Of a stretch of 64,000 bases of DNA, positions 1 to 7,223 are shown piece after piece. The translations under genes were made by a program, and so were the position numbers. Source of the stretch: Actinomyces bowdenii (GTDB lineage: Bacteria > Actinomycetota > Actinomycetes > Actinomycetales > Actinomycetaceae). The notes under the pieces were generated by a model. The model saw nothing but the letters and a program-made list of their open reading frames with translations. It had not been told where the DNA came from and searched no databases. Each line of letters begins with the position of its first letter. Position 1 is the stretch's first letter. The stretch spans positions 27,046-91,045 of the forward strand of contig NZ_JAGFOU010000012.1 of NCBI RefSeq assembly GCF_017592395.1, given 5' to 3'.

Positions 1-1145
1 ACCTGGCCGATGCAGTCGTTGGAGGAGGAGAACCCCTCCATCGTCTCGCCGACGGACTTGAAGACCTGGAGGTCGGTGGCCCACTCGGGCAGCTCCCGGG
101 GGGCCTGGACCGAGGCGATCGTGCCGCGGGCCTCGGGGTCGATGAGCATGAGGGCCAGGGCCGCTCCGGGCCAGGGGGAGGCCGACTGCCAGGTCTGCCG
201 GACCTCCAGGTCCAGGGCCTCGCGGGCCACCATCTCGTAGTAGTCCAGCCCGTAGACGGTGCTCATGAGCTCGGGCAGCCCGTTGGCCCCGGCGCGCCCG
301 GTCAGCTCGATGACGTGGACGATGCCCCGGCTCTCCATGAGGTCGACGTTGATCGCGCAGTCGCGCAGGCCCAGGGCGCGGATCGCATCGGCGATGACCC
401 GGCGGGCCTGCTCGCGCAGCGCGGGGTCGGCATCCATGGGCACGTGGTGGCCCACGGGCACCGGGACCGGCCCGGTGGCCAGGTCGTCCCCGTGGACGGT
501 GATGTGGAGGATCCCGCCGTCGTGCATGAGGGCCTGGGCGCCGAACTCGCGGCCCTCCAGGAAGCGCTCGACGATGACCCTCCCGCCGCGGCTCAGCTCC
601 GCGGCGCGGGTGAAGGCCTCCTGCGCCTCCTGGGCGGTGTCGACCATGAACACCCCGCTGGAGCCCTGCAGGTCGGTGGCCTTGACCACGGCGGGCAGGC
701 CGGTGCGCTCCAGGGCGGCGGGCACCTCCTGGGCCGAGGCGACCGGGACGTAGACGGCGGTGGGCACGCCGGCCTCCTCCAGGCGCTGCTTCATCTCCAG
801 CTTGTCGAAGCACAGCCGCGCGGTGGACCGGCTCAGGCCCCGCAGCCTCAGGGCGTCGACGACGGCGCCCAGCGCCTCCAGCCCGGTGTCCAGGCAACTG
901 GTGGCCACGGCGTCGACCCGGGCGTCCCTGGCCGCCCGCACGACGGCGTCGACATCCAGGATATCGACCTCCGCCACCTCGTCGGCCAGCGCCAGCCCGG
1001 GCAGGTGCGGCTGGGGCAGGGTGGCCACCACGGCGGTGGCCCCCAGGCGCTTGGCGGCGCGGATGAGGCCGACCTGGCCGCGGCCCGCGCCGATAATGAG
1101 GATGCGGCGCCCTGCTGCGGGCCCCTGCCGGTGCTGGGTGCTCAT
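1..1145 (-). CDS. ATP-grasp ligase-like protein, 3' end outside window
   Basis: The reading frame starts at ATG 1145 and is still open at base 1, so at least 381 residues are present and the C-terminus is missing. An N-terminal Rossmann-like segment (IIGAGRGQVGLIRAAKRLG, about residues 16-34) is followed by an ATP-grasp core: a lysine in VVKATDLQGSSGVF near residue 150, an acidic ATP/Mg site in CAINVDLM, and VIELTGRAGANG. This layout resembles carbamoyl-phosphate-synthase-type and peptide-ligase ATP-grasp proteins, which join a carboxylate to an amine through an acyl phosphate. The start overlaps the stop of the upstream ATP-grasp gene (ATGA), so translation is coupled. The neighbouring phosphoglycosyl transferase suggests a role in decorating a surface glycan with amino acids. 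That role and the substrate are inferred. Confidence 0.75.
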   Translation of the reverse strand, partial: MSTQHRQGPAAGRRILIIGAGRGQVGLIRAAKRLGATAVVATLPQPHLPGLALADEVAEVDILDVDAVVRAARDARVDAVATSCLDTGLEALGAVVDALRLRGLSRSTARLCFDKLEMKQRLEEAGVPTAVYVPVASAQEVPAALERTGLPAVVKATDLQGSSGVFMVDTAQEAQEAFTRAAELSRGGRVIVERFLEGREFGAQALMHDGGILHITVHGDDLATGPVPVPVGHHVPMDADPALREQARRVIADAIRALGLRDCAINVDLMESRGIVHVIELTGRAGANGLPELMSTVYGLDYYEMVAREALDLEVRQTWQSASPWPGAALALMLIDPEARGTIASVQAPRELPEWATDLQVFKSVGETMEGFSSSNDCIGQ

Positions 1146-2329
1146 GGGTGTACCTCCACGGTGATGAGTTCTCTGGCGGTCTCGCCGATGCGTGCGGCCT
1201 CGTCGTGGTCCGCGCCCCGGGCGATGACCAGCCCGAGCCGATCGGTGCTCGAGTGCAGGCCGGTGACGCGGTGCCCCGGCTCGACCAGGGGGATGACCTC
1301 CTGCACGCCCGGAAGGGCGCGGGCCCGCTCGACCCCGCTGAAGCCGGTGACCGTGCCGGCCCTGGTCCTGAAGAAGCGGATGGCGCCGGCCAGCGCCTGG
1401 GGCCGGGGCGGGCTGATCCTCTCCCCGCAGGCCTGGCGCAGGACCAGGCCGATGAGGTCCACGCCCGTGGACAGCGGCACCAGGTGGGAGGAGACGAAGT
1501 CCCCGGCCAGGCGGGCGCCCAGCTCGACCAGGCGGGGGCCGGTGGCGGTGAGGATCATCTCGATGTGGGCCGGGCCGTCGGTGATGCCCATGGCCCGCGT
1601 CGTGTCCGCGATGAGCCGGTGGACGGCCGCGGAGGTGCCCTCGTCCAGGACCGCGGGCTGGGTGTGACCGGTCTCCACGAAGTGCGGCGCCCCCGTGGTG
1701 GCCTTGTCCGTCAGGGCCACGACGTGGGCGGCGCCGTCGATGCACAGCACCTCGCAGCTGATCTCCGGGCCCACGAGCAGCTCCTCGATGAGGATGCGCC
1801 CGCCGCGCGCGGGGGCCATGGCGTAGTCGAAGGCCTCGCGCAGGTCGGTGGCGGGGTCGACCTGGACCACGCCCCGGCTGCCCGAGGAGTCCAGGGGCTT
1901 GAGGATGAAGGGCCGCTCGAAGCGGTCCTGGGCCGCCTCGAGCTCCTCGAAGGCCGAGATCGTCTCGAAGGCCGGGTGGGGAAGCCCGGCACTCGCGAAG
2001 GCCTGGGCCATGAGCCCCTTGTCGGTGCAGATCAGCGCCGTGTGCTCACTGACCCCGGTCAGCCCCAGGGCCCGGGCGGCGGCGGCCACGGAGCGCACGG
2101 GCATATCCGTGCCCACCGTCGTCACGCCGTCGACGCCGCGCTCGCGGGCCGCGGCGGTGACCGCCTCGACGTCGGTGGTGCTGATGGGGAGGAACTCGTC
2201 GGCCAGGGCGACGCCGGGGGCCCGGGGGTCCATGTCCACCACCACGGTGCGGATCCCCAGCTCGCGGGCGCGCCGGATCATGGGCACCTGGAGGGGCGAG
2301 GCCCCCAGGATGAGGGCGGTGGTGCTCAT
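1142..2329 (-). CDS. ATP-grasp ligase-like protein
   Basis: This 395-residue protein opens with a nucleotide-binding-like segment (LILGASPLQVPMIRRAREL), as in the pre-ATP-grasp domain of carbamoyl-phosphate-synthase-like enzymes. An ATP-grasp fold follows, with FILKPLDSSGSRGVVQV near residues 140-156, EISCEVLCIDG, and the metal-binding stretch HIEMILTATGPRLVELGARLAGD near 255-277. It is a paralogue of the next gene downstream. Its ATG overlaps the stop of the sugar transferase by four bases (ATGA), and its own stop overlaps the next ATG in the same way. The three genes therefore form one coupled operon. The substrate cannot be read from the sequence; a carboxylate-amine ligation on a polysaccharide precursor is a guess from context. 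Confidence 0.8.
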   Translation of the reverse strand: MSTTALILGASPLQVPMIRRARELGIRTVVVDMDPRAPGVALADEFLPISTTDVEAVTAAARERGVDGVTTVGTDMPVRSVAAAARALGLTGVSEHTALICTDKGLMAQAFASAGLPHPAFETISAFEELEAAQDRFERPFILKPLDSSGSRGVVQVDPATDLREAFDYAMAPARGGRILIEELLVGPEISCEVLCIDGAAHVVALTDKATTGAPHFVETGHTQPAVLDEGTSAAVHRLIADTTRAMGITDGPAHIEMILTATGPRLVELGARLAGDFVSSHLVPLSTGVDLIGLVLRQACGERISPPRPQALAGAIRFFRTRAGTVTGFSGVERARALPGVQEVIPLVEPGHRVTGLHSSTDRLGLVIARGADHDEAARIGETARELITVEVHP

Positions 2330-3090
2330 CGGCCGTCCTCGGTGTAGAGCTTCTCGCTGGTGAGCACGGTGCGGATGGTGCGGGCCAGGATCTTGAGGTC
2401 CAGGGCCAGGGTGAGATTGTCCACGTAGTAGCAGTCGGCCTCGTAGCGCTCCTGGAGCGTGGTGGAGTTGCGGTGGAAGGCCTGGTTGTACCCGGTGATG
2501 CCGGGCCGCACCGACAGGCGGCGACGCTCCAGGGGGCCCATGCGCTCCAAGGGCTTGGTCGCCAGGTTGGGGCGCGGCCCGATGAGGCTCATGTCACCGG
2601 TGAGGACGTTGAGGAGCTGGGGCACCTCGTCGAGGGAGGTGCGGCGCAGGAACCGACCCACGCGCGTGACCCGGGAGTCGTTGCGGCTGGCCACGGTGGA
2701 GGAGTCGGCATTGCGCAGGTCGCGCGCGCCCACGCTCATGGAGCGCAGCTTGACGATCCTGAAGGGCTTGCCGTGCCGGCCCCAGCGCTCCTGGCGGAAG
2801 AACACCGGGCCGCGGTCCTCCAGGGTGATGGCCAGGCCCGCGCCCAGGCTGAGGGCCCCCAGGACCGGCAGGGCGAGCGTGGCGGCGGCCAGATCGACGG
2901 CCCGCTTGCCGTAGCGGGCGTAGAAGGAGGCGGGCTGTGTCCAGTCGTACTCCGAGTGCCCCGAGTGCTTCGGATGCTCTGCGGCGCCGCCCGGGACCGC
3001 TCGGTCCGATGAGGCTGCCTCGTCCCCGGCCGCCTGCGCGGCATCATCCACCAGCCCGATCGGCCCGGTCAGCGGCTCGTCCGTGCGCAC
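2326..3090 (-). CDS. Bacterial sugar transferase (phosphoglycosyl transferase, WcaJ/PglC type)
   Basis: The protein moves a sugar-1-phosphate from a UDP-sugar to undecaprenyl phosphate, the first membrane step of glycan assembly. Family marks are KRAVDLAAATLALPVLGAL (membrane insertion), FFRQERWGRHGKPFRIVKLR, the catalytic Asp-Glu in SLDEVPQLLNVLTGDMSLIG, and GPRPN. The ending RPGITGYNQAF is also typical. I place the start at GTG 3090 (254 aa) because a GGCGGG-type ribosome site lies just before it; an upstream in-frame start at 3144 would add 18 residues that look unlike a protein start. Only the short catalytic form is present, with no long N-terminal CoA-binding domain. It heads a coupled operon with two ATP-grasp genes. 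The exact sugar is unknown. Confidence 0.85.
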   Translation of the reverse strand: MRTDEPLTGPIGLVDDAAQAAGDEAASSDRAVPGGAAEHPKHSGHSEYDWTQPASFYARYGKRAVDLAAATLALPVLGALSLGAGLAITLEDRGPVFFRQERWGRHGKPFRIVKLRSMSVGARDLRNADSSTVASRNDSRVTRVGRFLRRTSLDEVPQLLNVLTGDMSLIGPRPNLATKPLERMGPLERRRLSVRPGITGYNQAFHRNSTTLQERYEADCYYVDNLTLALDLKILARTIRTVLTSEKLYTEDGR

Positions 3091-3353
3091 GGGTCCCGCC
3101 TTTCCCAATCTCTGCGCGCAGGAGCGCCCCGGGGTGGCCCGCACTGCTGCTCCAGGCGGGGCCTGAGGGACTGCGGGGCTGCCGGACGGCGATCATGCGC
3201 AACTCTTCCGTGACAATTGTTATGGAGTGTACACGGAGGAACCTGGAAGAACGGGGAAGGGGTTGTCAGGTTTTTATCAGGAATCACTCCGATGTTTGTC
3301 AGGAGTATTCATCCTGGGCGTGGTGCGGGCCGGTGCCCGCTGTGCCGGGCGGG

Positions 3354-4244
3354 TCAGACGCGGCGGTTGTGGCCCGTGCCGAGGTAGATGTCGTCGAGGG
3401 TGGCGGTCAGCAGGGCGCGGGATCTGAGGATCTCGATGATCTGGCCGTACAGCTGGGTCACGGTGGGGGCGTTGGCGTGCCCCAGCACGATGTGCTGGGC
3501 CCGGAGCCACTTCTCGGCCTCGCCCAGGAGGACCTCCGGGGCCAGCAGTCCCGAGTCGCCCAGGGAGCCGTACCACATCACCGAGGTGGAGTAGCCGATC
3601 TGGGCGCATGCGGCGTCGGTGGCCCCGTTCCTGTACCCGTAGGGCGGGCGCACGAAGGGCCTGCCGGTCACCCCGTAGGTGGTGTTGAGGAAGGACTCGC
3701 ACTGGGCGAGCTCCTCGATGATGCCGGCGGTGGACAGCGAGGTCAGGTCGGCGTGGCTGTGGGTGTGGTTGGCCAGCTGGACCTGGCCGGACTCCACCAG
3801 TGGGGCCAGCTTGTCGCGGGACTGGGTCCATGAGGGGTAGATGCTGTTGATGAAGAAGGTCAGGCGCACTCCGGAGTCCCTGGCGAAGTCCAGGTAGGCG
3901 TCCACGACCTCGGGGGCGGCCCCGTCGTCGATGGTCAGGGCCAGGACGTTGCCCACGTTCTCGGGCAGGCCCGTGATGACTGCGCCGGGCGGGGTGGGTG
4001 CGGGCAGCTCGGCAGGGCCGTCCTGGAGGCGCAGGGGGCTGAGGGATGGGGTGGGGGAGGCCGATGGCGCTGCGCGCGCGGTCGTGGAGTCAGTGGGGCC
4101 GGCGGGGCCGGCGGGGCTGGTGGGGCGATGGTCCGCGGCTGAGGCTGGTGCGCCGGCGGTATCCGCCGGCCCGCCTGCGGAGCAGGCGCTCAGGGCGCCG
4201 GCGGTGCCTGCGGCGAGCAGGAGCATGAAGTCGCGTCGTTGCAC
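3354..4244 (-). CDS. Polysaccharide deacetylase, predicted Tat-exported lipoprotein
   Basis: A 296-residue NodB-type carbohydrate esterase (CE4), which would remove N- or O-acetyl groups from a cell-wall or capsule polymer outside the membrane. The N-terminus VQRRDFMLLLAAG with lipobox LSAC fits a twin-arginine lipoprotein signal, and a Ser/Thr/Pro/Ala-rich linker follows. Catalytic blocks are LTIDDGAAP (usually TFDDG), LANHTHSHADL (zinc histidines) and RPPYGYRN; the last block is VLGHAN. I chose GTG 4244 because GGAGAGGA lies just upstream and the export signal begins there; an upstream ATG at 4340 adds 32 residues with no such logic. The gene lies upstream of the sugar-transferase operon on the same strand, about 260 bp away, which supports a shared role in surface glycans. 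Confidence 0.85.
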   Translation of the reverse strand: MQRRDFMLLLAAGTAGALSACSAGGPADTAGAPASAADHRPTSPAGPAGPTDSTTARAAPSASPTPSLSPLRLQDGPAELPAPTPPGAVITGLPENVGNVLALTIDDGAAPEVVDAYLDFARDSGVRLTFFINSIYPSWTQSRDKLAPLVESGQVQLANHTHSHADLTSLSTAGIIEELAQCESFLNTTYGVTGRPFVRPPYGYRNGATDAACAQIGYSTSVMWYGSLGDSGLLAPEVLLGEAEKWLRAQHIVLGHANAPTVTQLYGQIIEILRSRALLTATLDDIYLGTGHNRRV

Positions 4245-4638
4245 GGTCCTCTCCGGTTCATCTCGGGTGGGTGCCGTCCGAGCCTCCCACGTCCTGGGAG
4301 GTCCTGTGATCCCCCGTGGGGATGAGAGGGCGGTGTGCATCGTTGACCCGCACCGTGCTCGTTCACGGCTCGGCGCTGCCGCCCTTCGGAGAGGATCGCT
4401 GCCGGAGTCCCGATGCTCCCGTGCGCGGCGGAGCAGGCGGCGCGGATCGCGTTCCTGCGCGATCGCATCGGCAGGGGCTCGCAGACCCGCGGGGCCGAAG
4501 GAGCGCTCTCATATCAGTGACATAAGTGATATCACTGCTTCCAATTATCGCCGTGGGGAGCCGCGGGGAACGGCGCCTCACCTGAACTGACTCAATACGG
4601 CACCCCCGTCGTCGCGGGTGCCCCGTGAACGAGCGGGC
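4245..4638. other. Intergenic region with palindrome and start-proximal hairpin
   Basis: No gene is supported in this 394-bp gap between the divergent deacetylase and glpT genes. It holds an AT-richer patch (about 4505-4555) with a perfect 12-bp palindrome AGTGATATCACT at 4525-4536, a plausible operator. A hairpin lies at 4599-4622, with arms GGCACCC and GGGTGCC, ending 16 bases before the chosen glpT start. It could be an attenuator or a translation control. Confidence 0.4.
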
Positions 4639-6060
4639 ATGTCAACCAGCACGAGCAGACGGCCGTTGGGGTTCCTCTCGGCACCGCCCGCGGCGCCCCG
4701 CCTCCCAGAGGCGCAGGTGCCCTCCCTCTACCGCAAGTACCGGCTCTCGGTGTTCATGGGGATCTTCATCGGGTACGCGGGCTTCTACCTCATCCGCAAC
4801 AATGTCTCGCTCGTGTCGGCCATCCTGACGGAGCACGACCTCATGACTGCCACGGGTATCGGCCTGGTGGCGAATGCTGTCCTGTTCTCCTACGGCCTGT
4901 CGAAGTTCTTCATGGCCATGCTGTCCGACCGGGCGAATGCCCGGTACTTCATGCCCCTGGGCCTGGCGCTGTCCGCGGTCGTCAACCTGCTGCTGGCCTT
5001 CGTGCCCGTCCTGAGCGCCTCCGTGGGCGTGTTCGCCGCGATGATGTTCCTCAACGGGTGGTTCCAGGGCATGGGCTGGCCTCCCTACGGCCGAGTGCTC
5101 GTCCACTGGTTCTCCACCAATGAGCGCGGTTGGAAGACCTCGATCTGGAACTGCGCCCACAACGTCGGCGGCGCGGGTGTGGGCATCGCTGTGGCCTTCG
5201 CGCTCGATCAGTGGGCATCGGGGCCGGCCGACTGGAGGCCCGCCTTCTGGTTCCCGGCCCTCATCGCACTGGTCGTCGCCGTCATCGTCCTCCTGCTCGT
5301 GCGCGACCGCCCGGAGGCCCTGGGGCTGCCCACCATCGAGGAGTACCGCAATGACCCGTCCAAGATCGAGACCGAGAAGGCCTCGATGCCGTGGCGCGAG
5401 ATGCTGGTCAAGCATGTGCTCGTCAACCGGGTCATCGTGCTGCTGGCCATCACCAACGTGTTCGTCTACACGCTGCGCTACGGGGTGCTCAACTGGATCC
5501 CGGTGTACCTGACCCAGGAGATCCACGGCGCCGATGTCAAGGACGGCCTGCTCGGCTTCGCCATCTACGAGCTCGCCGGCATCATCGGCACCCTCCTGTG
5601 CGGCTGGGTGTCCGACAAGGTGTTCAAGGGCTGGCGATCCGGCGCGGGCCTGCTGTTCATTGGTGGCGTCGGCATCGCCCTGGCCTGCTACTGGCTGCTC
5701 CCGCCCACCGCGCCGCTGGGCCTGTTCTACTTCCTCATCGCCATCATCGGCGGCCTCATCTACGGCCCCGTCATGCTCATCGGCCTGCAGGCCATCGACC
5801 TCTCGCCGCGCAACGTCGCCGGCACCGCGGCAGGGTTCACCGGCCTGTTCGGGTACCTGCTCGGAGCATCCCTCGCATCAACCTGCGTCGGCTACCTCAT
5901 CGATCACTTCGGCTGGAGCGTGACCTACATGTGCCTGCTGGGCGTGGTCGTGCTCGCCATGGGGCTCATGTGGATCGTCGGACGTGACGAGCGCGCGCTC
6001 ATGGAGCGGCACGCCCTGCGCGAGTCCCAGGGGCCCGTGGCGCAGACGGCTGGTCGATGA
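4639..6060 (+). CDS. glpT: Glycerol-3-phosphate/organophosphate:phosphate antiporter
   Basis: A 473-residue major-facilitator protein of the organophosphate:phosphate antiporter family, with about 12 membrane spans. It would import glycerol-3-phosphate (or a related organic phosphate) in exchange for phosphate. Blocks typical of GlpT are clear: GWFQGMGWPPYGRVLVHW, WNCAHNVGGAG, GLPTIEEYRND, NVFVYTLRYGVLNWIPVYL, ELAGIIGTLLCGWVSDKVF and AGTAAGFTGLFGYLLG. The first residues (SLYRKYRLSVFMGIFIGYAGFYLIRNN) also match the family. I start at ATG 4639; an in-frame GTG at 4618 lies inside a hairpin. UhpT/UhpC relatives share the fold, so hexose-phosphate transport is the alternative. A palindrome upstream (4525-4536) may be its operator. 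It is a single-gene unit and converges on tRNA-His. Confidence 0.82.
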   Translation: MSTSTSRRPLGFLSAPPAAPRLPEAQVPSLYRKYRLSVFMGIFIGYAGFYLIRNNVSLVSAILTEHDLMTATGIGLVANAVLFSYGLSKFFMAMLSDRANARYFMPLGLALSAVVNLLLAFVPVLSASVGVFAAMMFLNGWFQGMGWPPYGRVLVHWFSTNERGWKTSIWNCAHNVGGAGVGIAVAFALDQWASGPADWRPAFWFPALIALVVAVIVLLLVRDRPEALGLPTIEEYRNDPSKIETEKASMPWREMLVKHVLVNRVIVLLAITNVFVYTLRYGVLNWIPVYLTQEIHGADVKDGLLGFAIYELAGIIGTLLCGWVSDKVFKGWRSGAGLLFIGGVGIALACYWLLPPTAPLGLFYFLIAIIGGLIYGPVMLIGLQAIDLSPRNVAGTAAGFTGLFGYLLGASLASTCVGYLIDHFGWSVTYMCLLGVVVLAMGLMWIVGRDERALMERHALRESQGPVAQTAGR

Positions 6061-6157
6061 GCATTCCGGATGAGCCAGGGAAGAGGCCCAGCGCTCTGCG
6101 GTGAGGTGCGGCACAGGCATTGCTGGCGAAGAGGACGAGGAGCGCAGAGGAAGCAGA

Positions 6158-6187
6158 ACGGTCCCGGCCCTGGTGGGCCGGGACCGT
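6158..6187. terminator. Hairpin terminator between glpT and tRNA-His
   Basis: A perfect 13-bp stem (ACGGTCCCGGCCC / GGGCCGGGACCGT) with a 4-base loop TGGT lies between two convergent transcription units. It starts about 100 bp after the glpT stop and 9 bp beyond the 3' end of tRNA-His. On the minus strand it is followed by a T-rich stretch (TTCTGCTTCC), so it probably ends the tRNA transcript and may serve both directions. Confidence 0.7.
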
Positions 6188-6195
6188 GGGGCGGG

Positions 6196-6269
6196 GGTGG
6201 CTGACGGGGTTTGAACCCGCGACCTCCTGGACCACAACCAGGCGCTCTGCCGACTGAGCTACAGCCACC
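6196..6269 (-). tRNA. tRNA-His (GTG)
   Basis: The reverse strand folds into a full cloverleaf with acceptor arm GTGGCTG/CAGCCAC, a D-arm containing TAGCTCAGTCGG, an anticodon loop with GTG, and a T-arm with GGTTCAAACCC. The histidine-specific extra G at position -1 (base 6269) faces a C discriminator at 6196. CCA is not encoded. Confidence 0.97.
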
Positions 6270-6379
6270 ATGTGCGAGTGGATCGCAACAGGACCGTACT
6301 GTATCGGCTCGCCTGTGCCAGTACCAATCCGGGCTCCGTGCACTGCATCACGTCGCCCCGTGCGCCCGTGCGCCGGGGC

Positions 6380-7021
6380 CTACGGCGCCGCGGTGGCGGC
6401 CACGGTGGGGGAGGCGGCGATCGCCGCGGCGGCCGCCTTGCACTCCTCGGAGGTGGGCCCCTCCCCGGCGGGGAACAGGACGGAGCGGTAGTAGCGCAGC
6501 TCGTCGATGGACTCCAGGATGTCGGCCAGCGCCCGGTGCCCGCCGCGCTTGTCCGGGGAGTGGAAGAAGGTGCGCGGGTACCACCGCTTGGCCAGCTCCT
6601 TGATCGAGGAGACGTCCACCACCCGGTAGTGCAGGTGGTTGATCAGATCGGGCATGTCCCGGCTGAGGAAGGCCTTGTCCGTGCCCACGGAGTTGCCCGC
6701 CAGCTGGGCGGTGCGGGGCTCGGGGACCAGGGAGGTCACGTGCTCCATGATGAGGTCCTGGGCCTGGGCCAGGCCCATCCCTCCATCGAGCTCGGCGAGC
6801 AGCCCTGAGGCGGTGTGCATCGAGCGCACGAAGTTATCCATCTGCTCCAGGGCGGGGGCGGGAGGGGCGATGACCAGATCGAGGCCCGCCCCCAGGGGCC
6901 TGAGCTCGTAATCGGTGACGATGACCGCGACCTCGATGAGCGCATCCGCGCTCAGGTCCAGTCCCGTCATCTCGCAGTCGATCCACACCAGGGGATCGGA
7001 GGTCGTCATCTGTCGGCTCAC
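6380..7021 (-). CDS. orn: Oligoribonuclease
   Basis: A 213-residue 3'-5' exoribonuclease of the DEDDh family. It degrades the last short oligonucleotides (2-5 nt) from RNA decay and also pGpG. The four acidic residues lie in expected blocks: VWIDCEMTGLDL near the start, the second block around VRSMHTASGLL, AGNSVGTDKAFL, and the closing HRALADILES with its catalytic histidine. The Ala/Pro-rich tail after about residue 195 is an extra that the core fold does not need. The start is GTG 7021: a TAGACT box lies 8 bases upstream, so the mRNA is probably leaderless; an ATG four codons in (7009) is the alternative. The gene is divergent from the Ser/Thr kinase. Confidence 0.93.
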   Translation of the reverse strand: MSRQMTTSDPLVWIDCEMTGLDLSADALIEVAVIVTDYELRPLGAGLDLVIAPPAPALEQMDNFVRSMHTASGLLAELDGGMGLAQAQDLIMEHVTSLVPEPRTAQLAGNSVGTDKAFLSRDMPDLINHLHYRVVDVSSIKELAKRWYPRTFFHSPDKRGGHRALADILESIDELRYYRSVLFPAGEGPTSEECKAAAAAIAASPTVAATAAP

Positions 7022-7029
7022 AGGTGCAG

Positions 7030-7035
7030 AGTCTA
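7030..7035 (-). promoter_or_regulatory. -10 box for leaderless orn
   Basis: TAGACT on the minus strand, 8 bases from GTG 7021, with no ribosome-binding site between. This spacing places the transcript start at or next to the start codon. Confidence 0.5.
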
Positions 7036-7164
7036 GTCCTCACAGGCGGCCCGCAGCGCCGATGCCCCTGGCCGGGCCGGTGGCCGCACGGTCCACGGGG
7101 ACCACCTGGGGACACCGGCCGGACCGCCCATCCGCGGTCCCGTCTGCGCGGGCCCAGGAGGCGG

Positions 7165-7170
7165 TAGGGT
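7165..7170 (+). promoter_or_regulatory. -10 box upstream of the Ser/Thr kinase gene
   Basis: TAGGGT, 53 bases before ATG 7224. It matches the TANNNT form used elsewhere in the window and would give a leader of about 47 nt that includes the GTGGAG ribosome site. Confidence 0.4.
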
Positions 7171-7223
7171 CTCATGAGGATCACAGCCGCCCGTCCACTC
7201 GTCTCACCCCTGTGGAGTCCTCC

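Noticed and set aside
315..1667. Plus-strand frame opposite the ATP-grasp genes
   Set aside because: It overlaps two well-supported minus-strand genes and has no recognisable domain.
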